In this document: piece by piece, positions 27,501 to 36,000 of the stretch | How the letters are laid out: the number at the start of each line of letters is the position of its first letter | Numbering within the stretch: the stretch's first letter is position 1 | NCBI GenBank assembly: GCA_022426155.1 | Contig: JAKMEE010000015.1 | Coordinates: 1 to 42,251, forward strand | Length of the DNA: 42,251 bases | Source of the DNA: Candidatus Poseidonia sp. | GTDB lineage: Archaea > Thermoplasmatota > Poseidoniia > Poseidoniales > Poseidoniaceae | Direction of reading: 5' to 3' | Notes under the pieces: generated by a model | Database searches by the model: none | Told to the model about the DNA's origin: nothing | The model's input: the letters and a program-made list of their open reading frames with translations, nothing else | Made by a program: the position numbers and the translations under genes

Positions 27501-30500
27501 CATAGAGAAAGCAACAGCTGTTGAGAGTTTAATCACGCCTGATGTGACATTTATCTTTGTAGGGGATAAGTATCCGGGAGGCGACTACGGTGGTCGGAAT
27601 GCACTTCGTCATCTTCGTCAAATCTTGTCTGACAAGGTGGGTGTAGCATTGATTCAAATGTCTGGCATGGTTGAGCATCTGTACAAGGCCGAGGAAGGAC
27701 ATAAAACTGAACTCTATTCGACTCATACCATCAAAGGCTTGGAGAGAGACACTGCAATCTTGACTGGAGCTCTTCTTTTTGAAACCTTCAATATCCCAAA
27801 ACTTCCTGACGATATCAACGACGAACGAATGCGACTACTGGTTGGAATGTCAAGGGGAAAAAGAAACCTACTCGTTCTCTGTCCAAAACCACAATCCGCA
27901 GGTGGACAGGGTGTGTGGTGGGAGGGCCATCAAGGAGAGCAATTTTCACTTGATCATTTCATTGATGAGGCTTATGCCCGAACCGTTGAGATTCAATCAC
28001 GTGAAGAATTGAAAAAACTCATTGAAGATATAGTTAGGGCAAAAGAAGGTACAGAGTCTCTTGTTGCAATCGAGGAATTGATCAAATCTCGGGCCTATGA
28101 GTCGGACCAATTGGATTTAACCAAAGAGCGGGTGAAGGGAATCCTCATGAATTTGCGGGAGAAGAAGACAGACCTTTTCTTCAAATGGTGTCTTGAAGAC
28201 TTGAAATGGAATACTTCGGAACCATTCCCACTTCCAATTTTTATAGATCAATTCCTCCTCCACGAACCCAATGGGGACGGAGAGTTAGGGAACGTCAGCG
28301 CTTTCCGGCAATCCACGAAATATTCTGATAGCACAGATGTTGGAAACGCAATCCACGAGTATCATTCTTGGAAGGAATCTAGCCCGCTTACTCAATTATT
28401 AGAGCGTCATTCCCTTCTCAATAACCTCGAAAAATCAGCGGAATCATTCATGATCCGCTCCGGATTCTTTGATAATGAGGAAGATGAAGAGAACTGGATG
28501 CCAGTGTTCAACAAGTTGATCTCTCGGGTTCAAGGTGGTTTACGCTCTTTGATGATGTTTGCTGATTATTTGTATGGCGTCGAATCAACCCTGCCTCACA
28601 AAGAAAAGCAATCCGTTGCAATAGCATATTATCTCGCCAAAGAGCCCAATGGTGGAAGCAAACAAAGCGCCCACCAAGCCATTACTGATTTGGTTGCACC
28701 AGTTGCTGGTGAGGATCTCACATTTGCGACTGAAATCAGGTCGATTCTTGAATCCTTACCGGGTACTCCTAACGAATACGACGTGGTCTTTGGCAAAAAG
28801 ATGCGGTTGGAAATTTCAGACAGACAACGCTTCTCCCAGAATGTTCTCAAACTCATTCAAACCCTAAAATCTGCTACATTGAATCTGTCAAACGATCATC
28901 GTAAGTCAAAGAATGCTATGGAAGATTTTGTAGTAAACTTTCCTCCTAGTTCCATCAAATATCTTTCTCAATCATTGATTTTAGAGGTACTCGGTTTGTT
29001 CCTTCACGACAAATTTCTTGTTGATAACAAAAAGTATTCACCTTGGCTGCGGGTCTATCTTTCAAAAGAACGATGGGATTCATCGCGCTTCCAATCGAAA
29101 GGTGAATTTGCTCATTCACCACGGTTAACCTCTCAACAATTCAAGAAATTATATCAAAGTTCAAAGGGACAATTTCACCTCAATCAGGGGTTCGGTCATC
29201 TGCCATTTGTCTATCAACAGCACATTTGGAATGACGTTTTGACACAAATTCGCCGGCCAATGGATTTTGAGCATTTTACTGATTACTTTAAACAACAAAT
29301 CGGTCATGCATTGGAACAATCAAGCTTGCGACCTTACATGAAGAATCAAGACCTTGTATCATATCGGTTCGGTCATATTTCTGGCGACGAATACAACACC
29401 GACGGGATGCAAACACTCCAGTCCTCAATTGAAGACTTTTTGGAAATCTGGGCAAAAGAGAATGCCAAATATACCAACTACCTCAAACCTCGTCAACGAA
29501 CAAGAGACGATGTGGAAGAAGTCTACGATGACAATCTTGCTGGTAAAATCGAAACACATCGCTCTTTCACGAAAATGCTCAGGTATTTGATTGAACAGTA
29601 TCTCTTCCTCAATTCAGATGCCTACTTGCGTGAAGAAGTCGATCCAATCATTCGTATTTCTTCTCCAGAGGCTTTCAAGGATGCCAAGCAATTACTCTTG
29701 GATGCTATCACGCAAGGGGTCTTTGAAGATACAGATGGTAGTGACATTGAACCCGAAGGTCTTGAAGAGAAACTTCTACGTACCATTGATGGCCTTCTTC
29801 ATCGAGGTTCCTTTACCACCAAGCGACAGATCAAAGAGGTGGTTTATACATGGGCAACATTACGATTCTTAACCGATGATGAAGATATCAGAAAAGCGCT
29901 TTCAATCGATGTGGATTTCAATCAACAGATGATGAATCTGTCTCAACAGTATCCCTTCCTCATGCCCAAGGGACCTCTTAACATCTCATTGTACACGGAT
30001 TGGGATCACAGAACGATCTACACTCCTCCGGAGAACGAATATCAACGAGAATTCATCTCTCTTTGGGAAAAAGAACTCAACTACATTGAAAGTACAAAGC
30101 AAGACAATATCAAGTCCATTGAAAGAGCGAGTAACCAATATGCGCCGAAATTGAAATCCGAATCACCATGGATGCCGTTCAAACCAATCCCGACACTTAC
30201 GGCCGTTGACTGGGATGATTCATCATCACATCGCATGGCGAAAGTGTGGCTCATCCCAATTTCCTTACGAGATAAATTTGAGAATTTATATCTTCGATGG
30301 CATGAGTATTATGGGGCCCAAAATGAATCACGAGCCCTTGAAGATGGAGATGGAACCATTTGGGGACAAATCTTATCGAGGGGACGAATTGAATTCCTTG
30401 ATGAATTTTATCAAGCCATTCGAGATGCAACCATCAATAAGATTGAATCATCAAAGAACTATTTTGAAATAAAAACGCTCGTATCAACTATCAACAAGAA

Positions 30501-30888
30501 ATTTGGCAAGAAGAAAGGCCACTGGTCTCCGATTTACTTTGACCTCCCCGCTGAAATTAAGAAAGCCATCAACACAAAGGAAGTCCAGTCCCTTGTGAAT
30601 GCCCAAGCGAAGGTATTGGAGAGTAATGCGCCCGTTAGCGAGAAAACGGGTTCGAGCAAAGAACAAATGAAAGCATGGAAAGCAGAAGCAGAAAACAGTG
30701 AAATTGTTATCTCAAAACAGGTCGAACTTGCATTCTCAAACAACTTGCTAATTCAGATTACCAAGGGACTTTCAATGATGGGAATCACATCCAAAGCTGG
30801 AAGAGTTAACACTGGCACTGGTTCAATGACCGTTGCTCAAAAATCGAAACTCCTCAAGAATCTTCGAGAATGGAAGAAAGCGTTGTGA
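24574..30888 (+). CDS. NACHT/STAND-like NTPase fused to UvrD-like SF1 helicase
   Basis: This 2104-residue protein contains two separate ATPase units. The first has HGSAGRGKS (Walker A, 105-112) and LLIIDSLDE (190-198), the D-x-x-D-E form typical of NACHT/STAND NTPases, followed by a WSCRSKDF sensor-like strand and a helical region. The second, about 580-1110, is a superfamily 1 helicase: Q motif near 584, GWPGVGKT (602-609), DEVQD (851-855), GDENQ (880-884), HTIKGLERD (1051-1059) and GMSRGKRN (1091-1098). The final 1000 residues are mainly helical and match nothing I know. The ATG at 24574 overlaps the previous stop. NACHT-like modules commonly act as infection sensors, and UvrD-like helicases act on nucleic acid, so antiviral defence is a reasonable but unproven reading. 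DNA repair is an alternative. Confidence 0.88.
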   Translation: MSSSRYSELFRQQGFQLLMRLGFEIDQTSTMSNPLQFLLPKISAKSQEVLSEDEEWYRDVILPYKTETANISKPPQEYAQALVEEMRGTDWQNTAESINFHIIHGSAGRGKSVYLAAVFEALRRRSMEQGDDSFPVIHSNLKHSKLLNRREFTENVIFHGIPLEDILPNQSISNFNELGKHLQSPTEGVLLIIDSLDEFLTTGYAFNEVNYQKREKEIRQVNRSLRKKGFLPVWSCRSKDFFELELGEDSDEGQDLTLKEKLVPKIEVNDLAEVCLVKDNDDKDSNPLFNALRSHALGGELGDSDDSHEKFITWLERSIELNPLFCYFRIFCKIPPLRAKLTQDMVEIMFEEFDNFSKQGKEAGIYQDSKFQQWQNKFVVSDFVIRALVKFFREQKEFTSTFHFLQKLTEGHQSKLKGKDTKNIEIISDVMERVQLEFKTEEEMKEGDLHPSEILEAFGLTFSPSSEEKYMWRHRAFAEFFAIVDSKTLMDVDVQALTDLRERELWKWRHFIPTPMEVSGKYAHLLNSMYERTGGFALSNPTLFDERFSLYIQEMKKRNSSLADLVLRPEGPQQPKKGALSKGQQQIIFDAFKADEHIQISGWPGVGKTYAGTHYLLANLVNQFVRSPKPIYDHNNEAKGLIVTLNPMLSQFIKDDLAQYNTPDADWKNLANAKNKEVEWSELKQSVLTLSMEEIIQKLDEGNPRARVLKLMDLKEVHDEYWVKFNKNNPKSDYTWKEASKDFQKHFFTPLGEWVSDLDTILVSTPGDGGKWWEYLQSREFGTSHHLTIQSACIKLIHRFILAHDVYDLPGDLDVNQIKLDLTNDKREVDEILEDFRKNDFSKYISVTLVDEVQDLPFEACVLLGLLSRGAGRSSVIFAGDENQVLNQSDFKWDKFRDDYAAFIKNLSNHYGKGNLRRESYLITYQDPRRVKEAPADKKAEPLNEIWRNTKSIVETWKRAGSWSPSPTDQAPPIPNIEKATAVESLITPDVTFIFVGDKYPGGDYGGRNALRHLRQILSDKVGVALIQMSGMVEHLYKAEEGHKTELYSTHTIKGLERDTAILTGALLFETFNIPKLPDDINDERMRLLVGMSRGKRNLLVLCPKPQSAGGQGVWWEGHQGEQFSLDHFIDEAYARTVEIQSREELKKLIEDIVRAKEGTESLVAIEELIKSRAYESDQLDLTKERVKGILMNLREKKTDLFFKWCLEDLKWNTSEPFPLPIFIDQFLLHEPNGDGELGNVSAFRQSTKYSDSTDVGNAIHEYHSWKESSPLTQLLERHSLLNNLEKSAESFMIRSGFFDNEEDEENWMPVFNKLISRVQGGLRSLMMFADYLYGVESTLPHKEKQSVAIAYYLAKEPNGGSKQSAHQAITDLVAPVAGEDLTFATEIRSILESLPGTPNEYDVVFGKKMRLEISDRQRFSQNVLKLIQTLKSATLNLSNDHRKSKNAMEDFVVNFPPSSIKYLSQSLILEVLGLFLHDKFLVDNKKYSPWLRVYLSKERWDSSRFQSKGEFAHSPRLTSQQFKKLYQSSKGQFHLNQGFGHLPFVYQQHIWNDVLTQIRRPMDFEHFTDYFKQQIGHALEQSSLRPYMKNQDLVSYRFGHISGDEYNTDGMQTLQSSIEDFLEIWAKENAKYTNYLKPRQRTRDDVEEVYDDNLAGKIETHRSFTKMLRYLIEQYLFLNSDAYLREEVDPIIRISSPEAFKDAKQLLLDAITQGVFEDTDGSDIEPEGLEEKLLRTIDGLLHRGSFTTKRQIKEVVYTWATLRFLTDDEDIRKALSIDVDFNQQMMNLSQQYPFLMPKGPLNISLYTDWDHRTIYTPPENEYQREFISLWEKELNYIESTKQDNIKSIERASNQYAPKLKSESPWMPFKPIPTLTAVDWDDSSSHRMAKVWLIPISLRDKFENLYLRWHEYYGAQNESRALEDGDGTIWGQILSRGRIEFLDEFYQAIRDATINKIESSKNYFEIKTLVSTINKKFGKKKGHWSPIYFDLPAEIKKAINTKEVQSLVNAQAKVLESNAPVSEKTGSSKEQMKAWKAEAENSEIVISKQVELAFSNNLLIQITKGLSMMGITSKAGRVNTGTGSMTVAQKSKLLKNLREWKKAL

Positions 30889-30894
30889 TGCCTC

Positions 30895-32922
30895 ATGGGT
30901 GAATCTCCAGAAATACAGGATTTCATCACTGAGATGGAAATCACCATTCCTCCACAAAGTGAGACAGTTATCTCATGTTGGCTCATTTTCATTTCTTTAA
31001 ATGATGAAACGGAACTTAGTTGCCTTAACGAAAAGCAAAGAAAGATCATTGATCGTACAACGTTCCAATTTATTCCAGAACTGCGATGGGTTCAGAGAGA
31101 TCATGATGACCGAGATGAGGGTTGGTTGCCTTTCAAAGATTATCCAGAATTACGTTGCGATGTCCACGCCATGAAAGAGGGTCAAAAGGCACATATTTCT
31201 ATTAAAAATATAAGCGGAACTGAAGTGAAATTCAACATGAATGTGCTGATGATTCGACCCACAGGAAATGATGATTCTACTGCAAGTATTGGCCTTTCCT
31301 CAACAAAATCAGAAATCAAGAGAATCTCAAAAGAGTATATGGAAGTAAATCTTTCAGATTTTTTCATAGAAAAGAGAAATTTGTTCAGAGATGGCTCCAT
31401 TACAGTTGTTCATCCAAAAACAATGCTCACACTGGATAAACTGCATGATTGTATCTCGGAAAGGTCTGAAACGATCAAATCCATGACATATTTGGGCCCA
31501 GATTCCGGAGAGAACATGCTCGCAACCATCAATTATATGAGAAAACACCACGATTCGGAACTCAATTTTGGTGTCATTTGGACAAAGTGGGACCGTGGAG
31601 ATTCTCCGACAGTCAAAAAACAACTTGTTGACATTCAAAAACAGGATTGGAACATTGAATTCATTCTTGATAGTGAATTTCCGTTTAACAAATTCCAGAA
31701 ACGTTCTGATATGATCATTGTCACCTATTGTGCTGGATGGGCTTACCACTCAGAAAGCAATAATTTTCAAGATAAATTCGAAGAGTACAAGAAATTCTTG
31801 ATGAAACATGACACTCGACTTATTTCGGTCGACCCAAATCCAACAGCAGGTCTGAAAGCGATTGCCCGTTCCTCAGATTCCCTCAATTGCCGAGATGCAT
31901 CTCTTTTGTATCCACTTGTTCGATTGCAAAAAGCTCCTCTAAAAACACGTTATGCGGGGGGGTCTTGTTCAACCTCCTCAACCTCCACCTGGACTCTGGA
32001 ACATTTTGATGAAAAATTGAGTTGGTTAGATGCTAAATTACAGACAACAGAGGTGCCATCACTCACTCAAGAGGTCTATGGCATTGATTTATTTTCAGAT
32101 TGGGGTGACTTTGCTCAATCCAATCTTTTTGACCGTCTTCATCGAACATTGGAATACACATCGCATGTGATCAGAATCAATGCTCGAAAAATCGTCCAAG
32201 AGCAATATCCTGCCGAGAGGTGCTCTAGGCCCAAGATTGAATTAAACGAAATCAAAGACAAACTCAAATTACCCGAATTGGAGCGGCATGTAAAAGACCA
32301 TTTTGATAAACATTTTTTCCAACGTTTTCCCTTTGATGGTGCCCCTAAAACAGGCCTCCGTGCTTTCCTTTCCGAATCCGATCGTTGGCCAATTCTTCTC
32401 CTGGTTGAGGAAGCGGAATGGTTCACAAAAGAAATTCAAACTTACATGAATACACGTAATGACCTGTTTCAGAAGACACATATCCTGTTCTTGAAGAGTT
32501 CATGGTGTGAAAATTCTAATAGCGTGGGGGCTAGTTCACAGTTTCAATCTAACGAAGATGAAATAAAAGCCTTCTTCGATAATGAGAGGCTAAAACCAGA
32601 ACGAGATTTCTACTTACGTGCCGCTGCCTTATGGTGGCATCATCATCTCAAAGTTTCCAATCCCGGAAAAATCATCACCTATGATGAAATCAAAGACCGT
32701 TCCGAAATCGTGTTTTCAGAATTTGCGGGTTTGCGGGTACTCCCGGAGTCGGGGAATTTGAATAAATTAACCGTTCATGCCCATTCTGCATCGGTTTTCG
32801 AACCAGCCTTCAAACACTTGAAAAAAACTCAACAGGGATACAAACTAGGGACGCTTGATGTCCTCTACTCTGATGAACATTATCAGACACTCAGTTCAAA
32901 ATACCCAACATCATCGATTTGA
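30895..32922 (+). CDS. Unrecognised protein, third gene of a candidate defence operon
   Basis: I do not recognise this 675-residue protein. The first 160 residues look beta-rich and may form a beta-sandwich. The middle has alternating strands and helices (D-M-I-I-V-T-Y-C-A-G, T-R-L-I-S-V-D-P-N-P). A later segment has I-L-L-L-V-E-E-A-E-W (about 500-509), which resembles a Walker B strand, yet no good Walker A is present; LGPDSGEN near 200 lacks the lysine. No signal peptide or membrane span is visible. The ATG at 30895 is 6 bases after the helicase stop; an ATG overlapping that stop gives only four codons. An effector or partner of the NACHT-helicase is inferred from this tight linkage. Confidence 0.75.
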   Translation: MGESPEIQDFITEMEITIPPQSETVISCWLIFISLNDETELSCLNEKQRKIIDRTTFQFIPELRWVQRDHDDRDEGWLPFKDYPELRCDVHAMKEGQKAHISIKNISGTEVKFNMNVLMIRPTGNDDSTASIGLSSTKSEIKRISKEYMEVNLSDFFIEKRNLFRDGSITVVHPKTMLTLDKLHDCISERSETIKSMTYLGPDSGENMLATINYMRKHHDSELNFGVIWTKWDRGDSPTVKKQLVDIQKQDWNIEFILDSEFPFNKFQKRSDMIIVTYCAGWAYHSESNNFQDKFEEYKKFLMKHDTRLISVDPNPTAGLKAIARSSDSLNCRDASLLYPLVRLQKAPLKTRYAGGSCSTSSTSTWTLEHFDEKLSWLDAKLQTTEVPSLTQEVYGIDLFSDWGDFAQSNLFDRLHRTLEYTSHVIRINARKIVQEQYPAERCSRPKIELNEIKDKLKLPELERHVKDHFDKHFFQRFPFDGAPKTGLRAFLSESDRWPILLLVEEAEWFTKEIQTYMNTRNDLFQKTHILFLKSSWCENSNSVGASSQFQSNEDEIKAFFDNERLKPERDFYLRAAALWWHHHLKVSNPGKIITYDEIKDRSEIVFSEFAGLRVLPESGNLNKLTVHAHSASVFEPAFKHLKKTQQGYKLGTLDVLYSDEHYQTLSSKYPTSSI

Positions 32923-33019
32923 CCGGGTTGATCTGAAGTCTATTACACACACTGGAGTGGATGTTTACACCCCGTGTTGCAGGGAAAACATTCATGTCGC
33001 TGTCCAGTTGCCTTAAGAT

Positions 33020-36000
33020 ATGTCAAGGCTGATGAAGACTGTTCTCCTGATATCCATTTTGATTTTCCAAACCTGGGCTACCATCGTTCCTGATATGACA
33101 CCATCCAATGATGAATCGCCTGCACCGATAATGCAATCCATCCCTTCACCTTCCAATCTCAACATGCCGGGTTTCCATGAAGGTTCAATTTTCTCTGATG
33201 CCACCTTGGCTGCAGGAGGCTCACACACATGCGTAATTGTCACCAACGGTAGTATTGCATGTTGGGGTAGCGATTGGCATGGTCAACTTGGAAACGGAGC
33301 AGCTATTTCCGAGACTCAATACGGTCCAGTTCTCACCAGCATTGGCTTAAATGGAGGGCTCACGGCCAATGATAAAGCCATCAGTATTTCTGCGGGGAAA
33401 GAGCATACCTGCGCAATTATCGAGGGTGGTTCGGTTGCATGTTGGGGCGATACCTCCTCATATCAGGCAGGGTATCCTTGGCAAAGTGGTTCAACTATTG
33501 AATACCCGTCTTTGATGTATGCTGGTTCTCTTCAAGCCGTGGCCATTGATTCAGGTGCACGACACAGTTGCATGATCATGTCTGATGCCAATGTGAGTTG
33601 CTGGGGTGACAATAACCGTGGGCAGGCAGGAGTAAGCCCCTCTATAGATACTCAGATTTATCACGGTTACTCATATCCTTACTATCCATTGGACATGAGT
33701 GCATTCGGCGAAGTCAAGGCTCTTGCAATGGGTGGAGACCACAGTTGTGCATTGATTGCAAACGGGTCAGTCATGTGCTGGGGTAACAACAGTGTTGGAC
33801 AACTTGGGCGTGGTTATACAAATGCTTTTGATTCAACACCTTGGTACACGCAACCGTTTGCACAAGGAAGAACGGCTGTAGCAATCGATGCTGGTGGAAA
33901 CACGACATGTGCCATCATCGATAATGGAAGCGTCACTTGTTGGGGGGCGGGTTCTGACGGCCAAATCGGAAATAATCAGGTCAACAATAAAACAACTCCA
34001 ACTCTCGTTACCGGTTTCCCTGGCGGTCGGACTGCAACAAATATTGCGGTTGGATGGCGCCATGCATGTGCGTTGCTCAACGACAGCAATATCGCTTGTT
34101 GGGGGCTAAATGAGGGTGGAATTCTTGGAAATGGCAACGATACTTCCAGTTCAACTCCAGTCTTGGTTCAAACTCTTCCAACATCTGCTACTGCAGTTGG
34201 CATTTCTTCCAACAATGCCCACACCTGTATTTTATTGAGTGATGGCGATTCTGCTTGCTGGGGTTTTGGGGCCTATGGTGCACTTGGATTAGGAATTGAT
34301 GCAATGTCTTCTTCGAGTCCAGTTCGTGTCAACCATTCTGGCCTTTCAACGGTTTCAACCGATACAGGATCTTGGCATACATGTGCTATTACTGAGAATG
34401 GTAGTGTGGCTTGCTGGGGGATCAACTTCGATGGCCAAATTGGATCTGATTCCGAAATTGGCTCCCCTGATCCAGTTTTCATTGAGGGATACAATTCATC
34501 CCACAAGGCAGTTTCCATCAGGTCTGGAACCTACCATAGTTGTGCAATTGATACCAACGGAGATGTGAGATGTTGGGGGCAAGGCACCGAGGGGCAACTC
34601 GGGGATGGTTCTTCCTCAAATTCACTCATTCCCGTGAATGTATCACTGCCAAATGGTGTGAAAGCAATTGATGTGGCACTTGGCAATGAACATACTTGTG
34701 CTTTGTTGACAAATGGAAGTGTGAGTTGTTGGGGTACGGGGACCTGGGGGCAACTCGGCGCTGGGCTCTCGCTCTCATCGTCTTCGACACCGGTCTTGAC
34801 CGACCAACTTGGTCAAACTGGAAGGACTGCAATTGCACTCACCTCAGGGTCGTCCCATACATGCGCCATCTTGGATGACCGAAGTTTGGTCTGTTGGGGA
34901 TACAATGGTTATGGAGCACTTGGCATCGGTTCATACACGAACATGTATTCACCAACTTATGTCCAATCATTGACGAGTGGTTCATCTGTGAACGTGACAA
35001 GCGTTGAGGCAGGAGTTTCGCATACATGTGCTATTCTTTCATCTGGGGCATCATGTTGGGGCATAGGGTCATCTGGCGAATTAGGGAATGGTTATACCAC
35101 CAATTTGGCTTATCCGACTACAGTGAATTCCTTTGGTACTGGTGTTAATGCCGTTGAAATTGTAGCAGGGTGGAGTCACAGTTGTGCATTGTTGAACACA
35201 GGAAACATTTCCTGCTGGGGCAATGGCCTCTATGGGGTTCTGGGTGATAATACCTCCAATAGTTCGCTTTCACCCAAACCTTCGTTTGCAATACCCACCA
35301 ATGATTCCATCATTGAGTTGTCAAGTAGAAATGTTCACACATGTGCTCTCACAGATAATAATTCCACCTGGTGTTGGGGAAATAATATGATGGGGGAACT
35401 TGGAAACGGGCAATGGAGCAATCGTGATCATCCAAGTTTAACCGATGATCTTCCGAACAATGGCACCATCGCACTTCCCGAAAGAGACTTTGATGGAGAC
35501 GGTGTCATGAACGAATTTCAAGCCATGATTGACAGCAACGATTCTGACGGAGATGGATGGGATGATGATGATGATGATTTCAATCAAACAATCATGGCTT
35601 CAATTGCTTGTTTGCCCGGCACTGTTGGTAGATATTCTTGCCTTGATTCAATCCCAGGTACATACGCTCCAAACGTAGGGATGTGGTATTCAATGCCATC
35701 CAGTAGGGGGCACTATGTGTCCACGTATGGAGCAACAAATCAGACACCCTGCAGCCCGGGGTATTATCAGTCATTGACAAATCAGATTTCATGTGACCCT
35801 GCATCGGCAGGCTACTCAGTTCAAAATTCTGGATCCTATTACCAGAATGCATGCTACTCTGGTACGTACCAACCATTGGAAGGGCAAGCATCTTGCTTAC
35901 AAGCTGACCCAGGATACATTGTAGCCAACTATGGTATGATAAGTCAAACCCCATGTGGATATGGGCAATATCAACCGAATACGGGATATTCTTACTGCTT

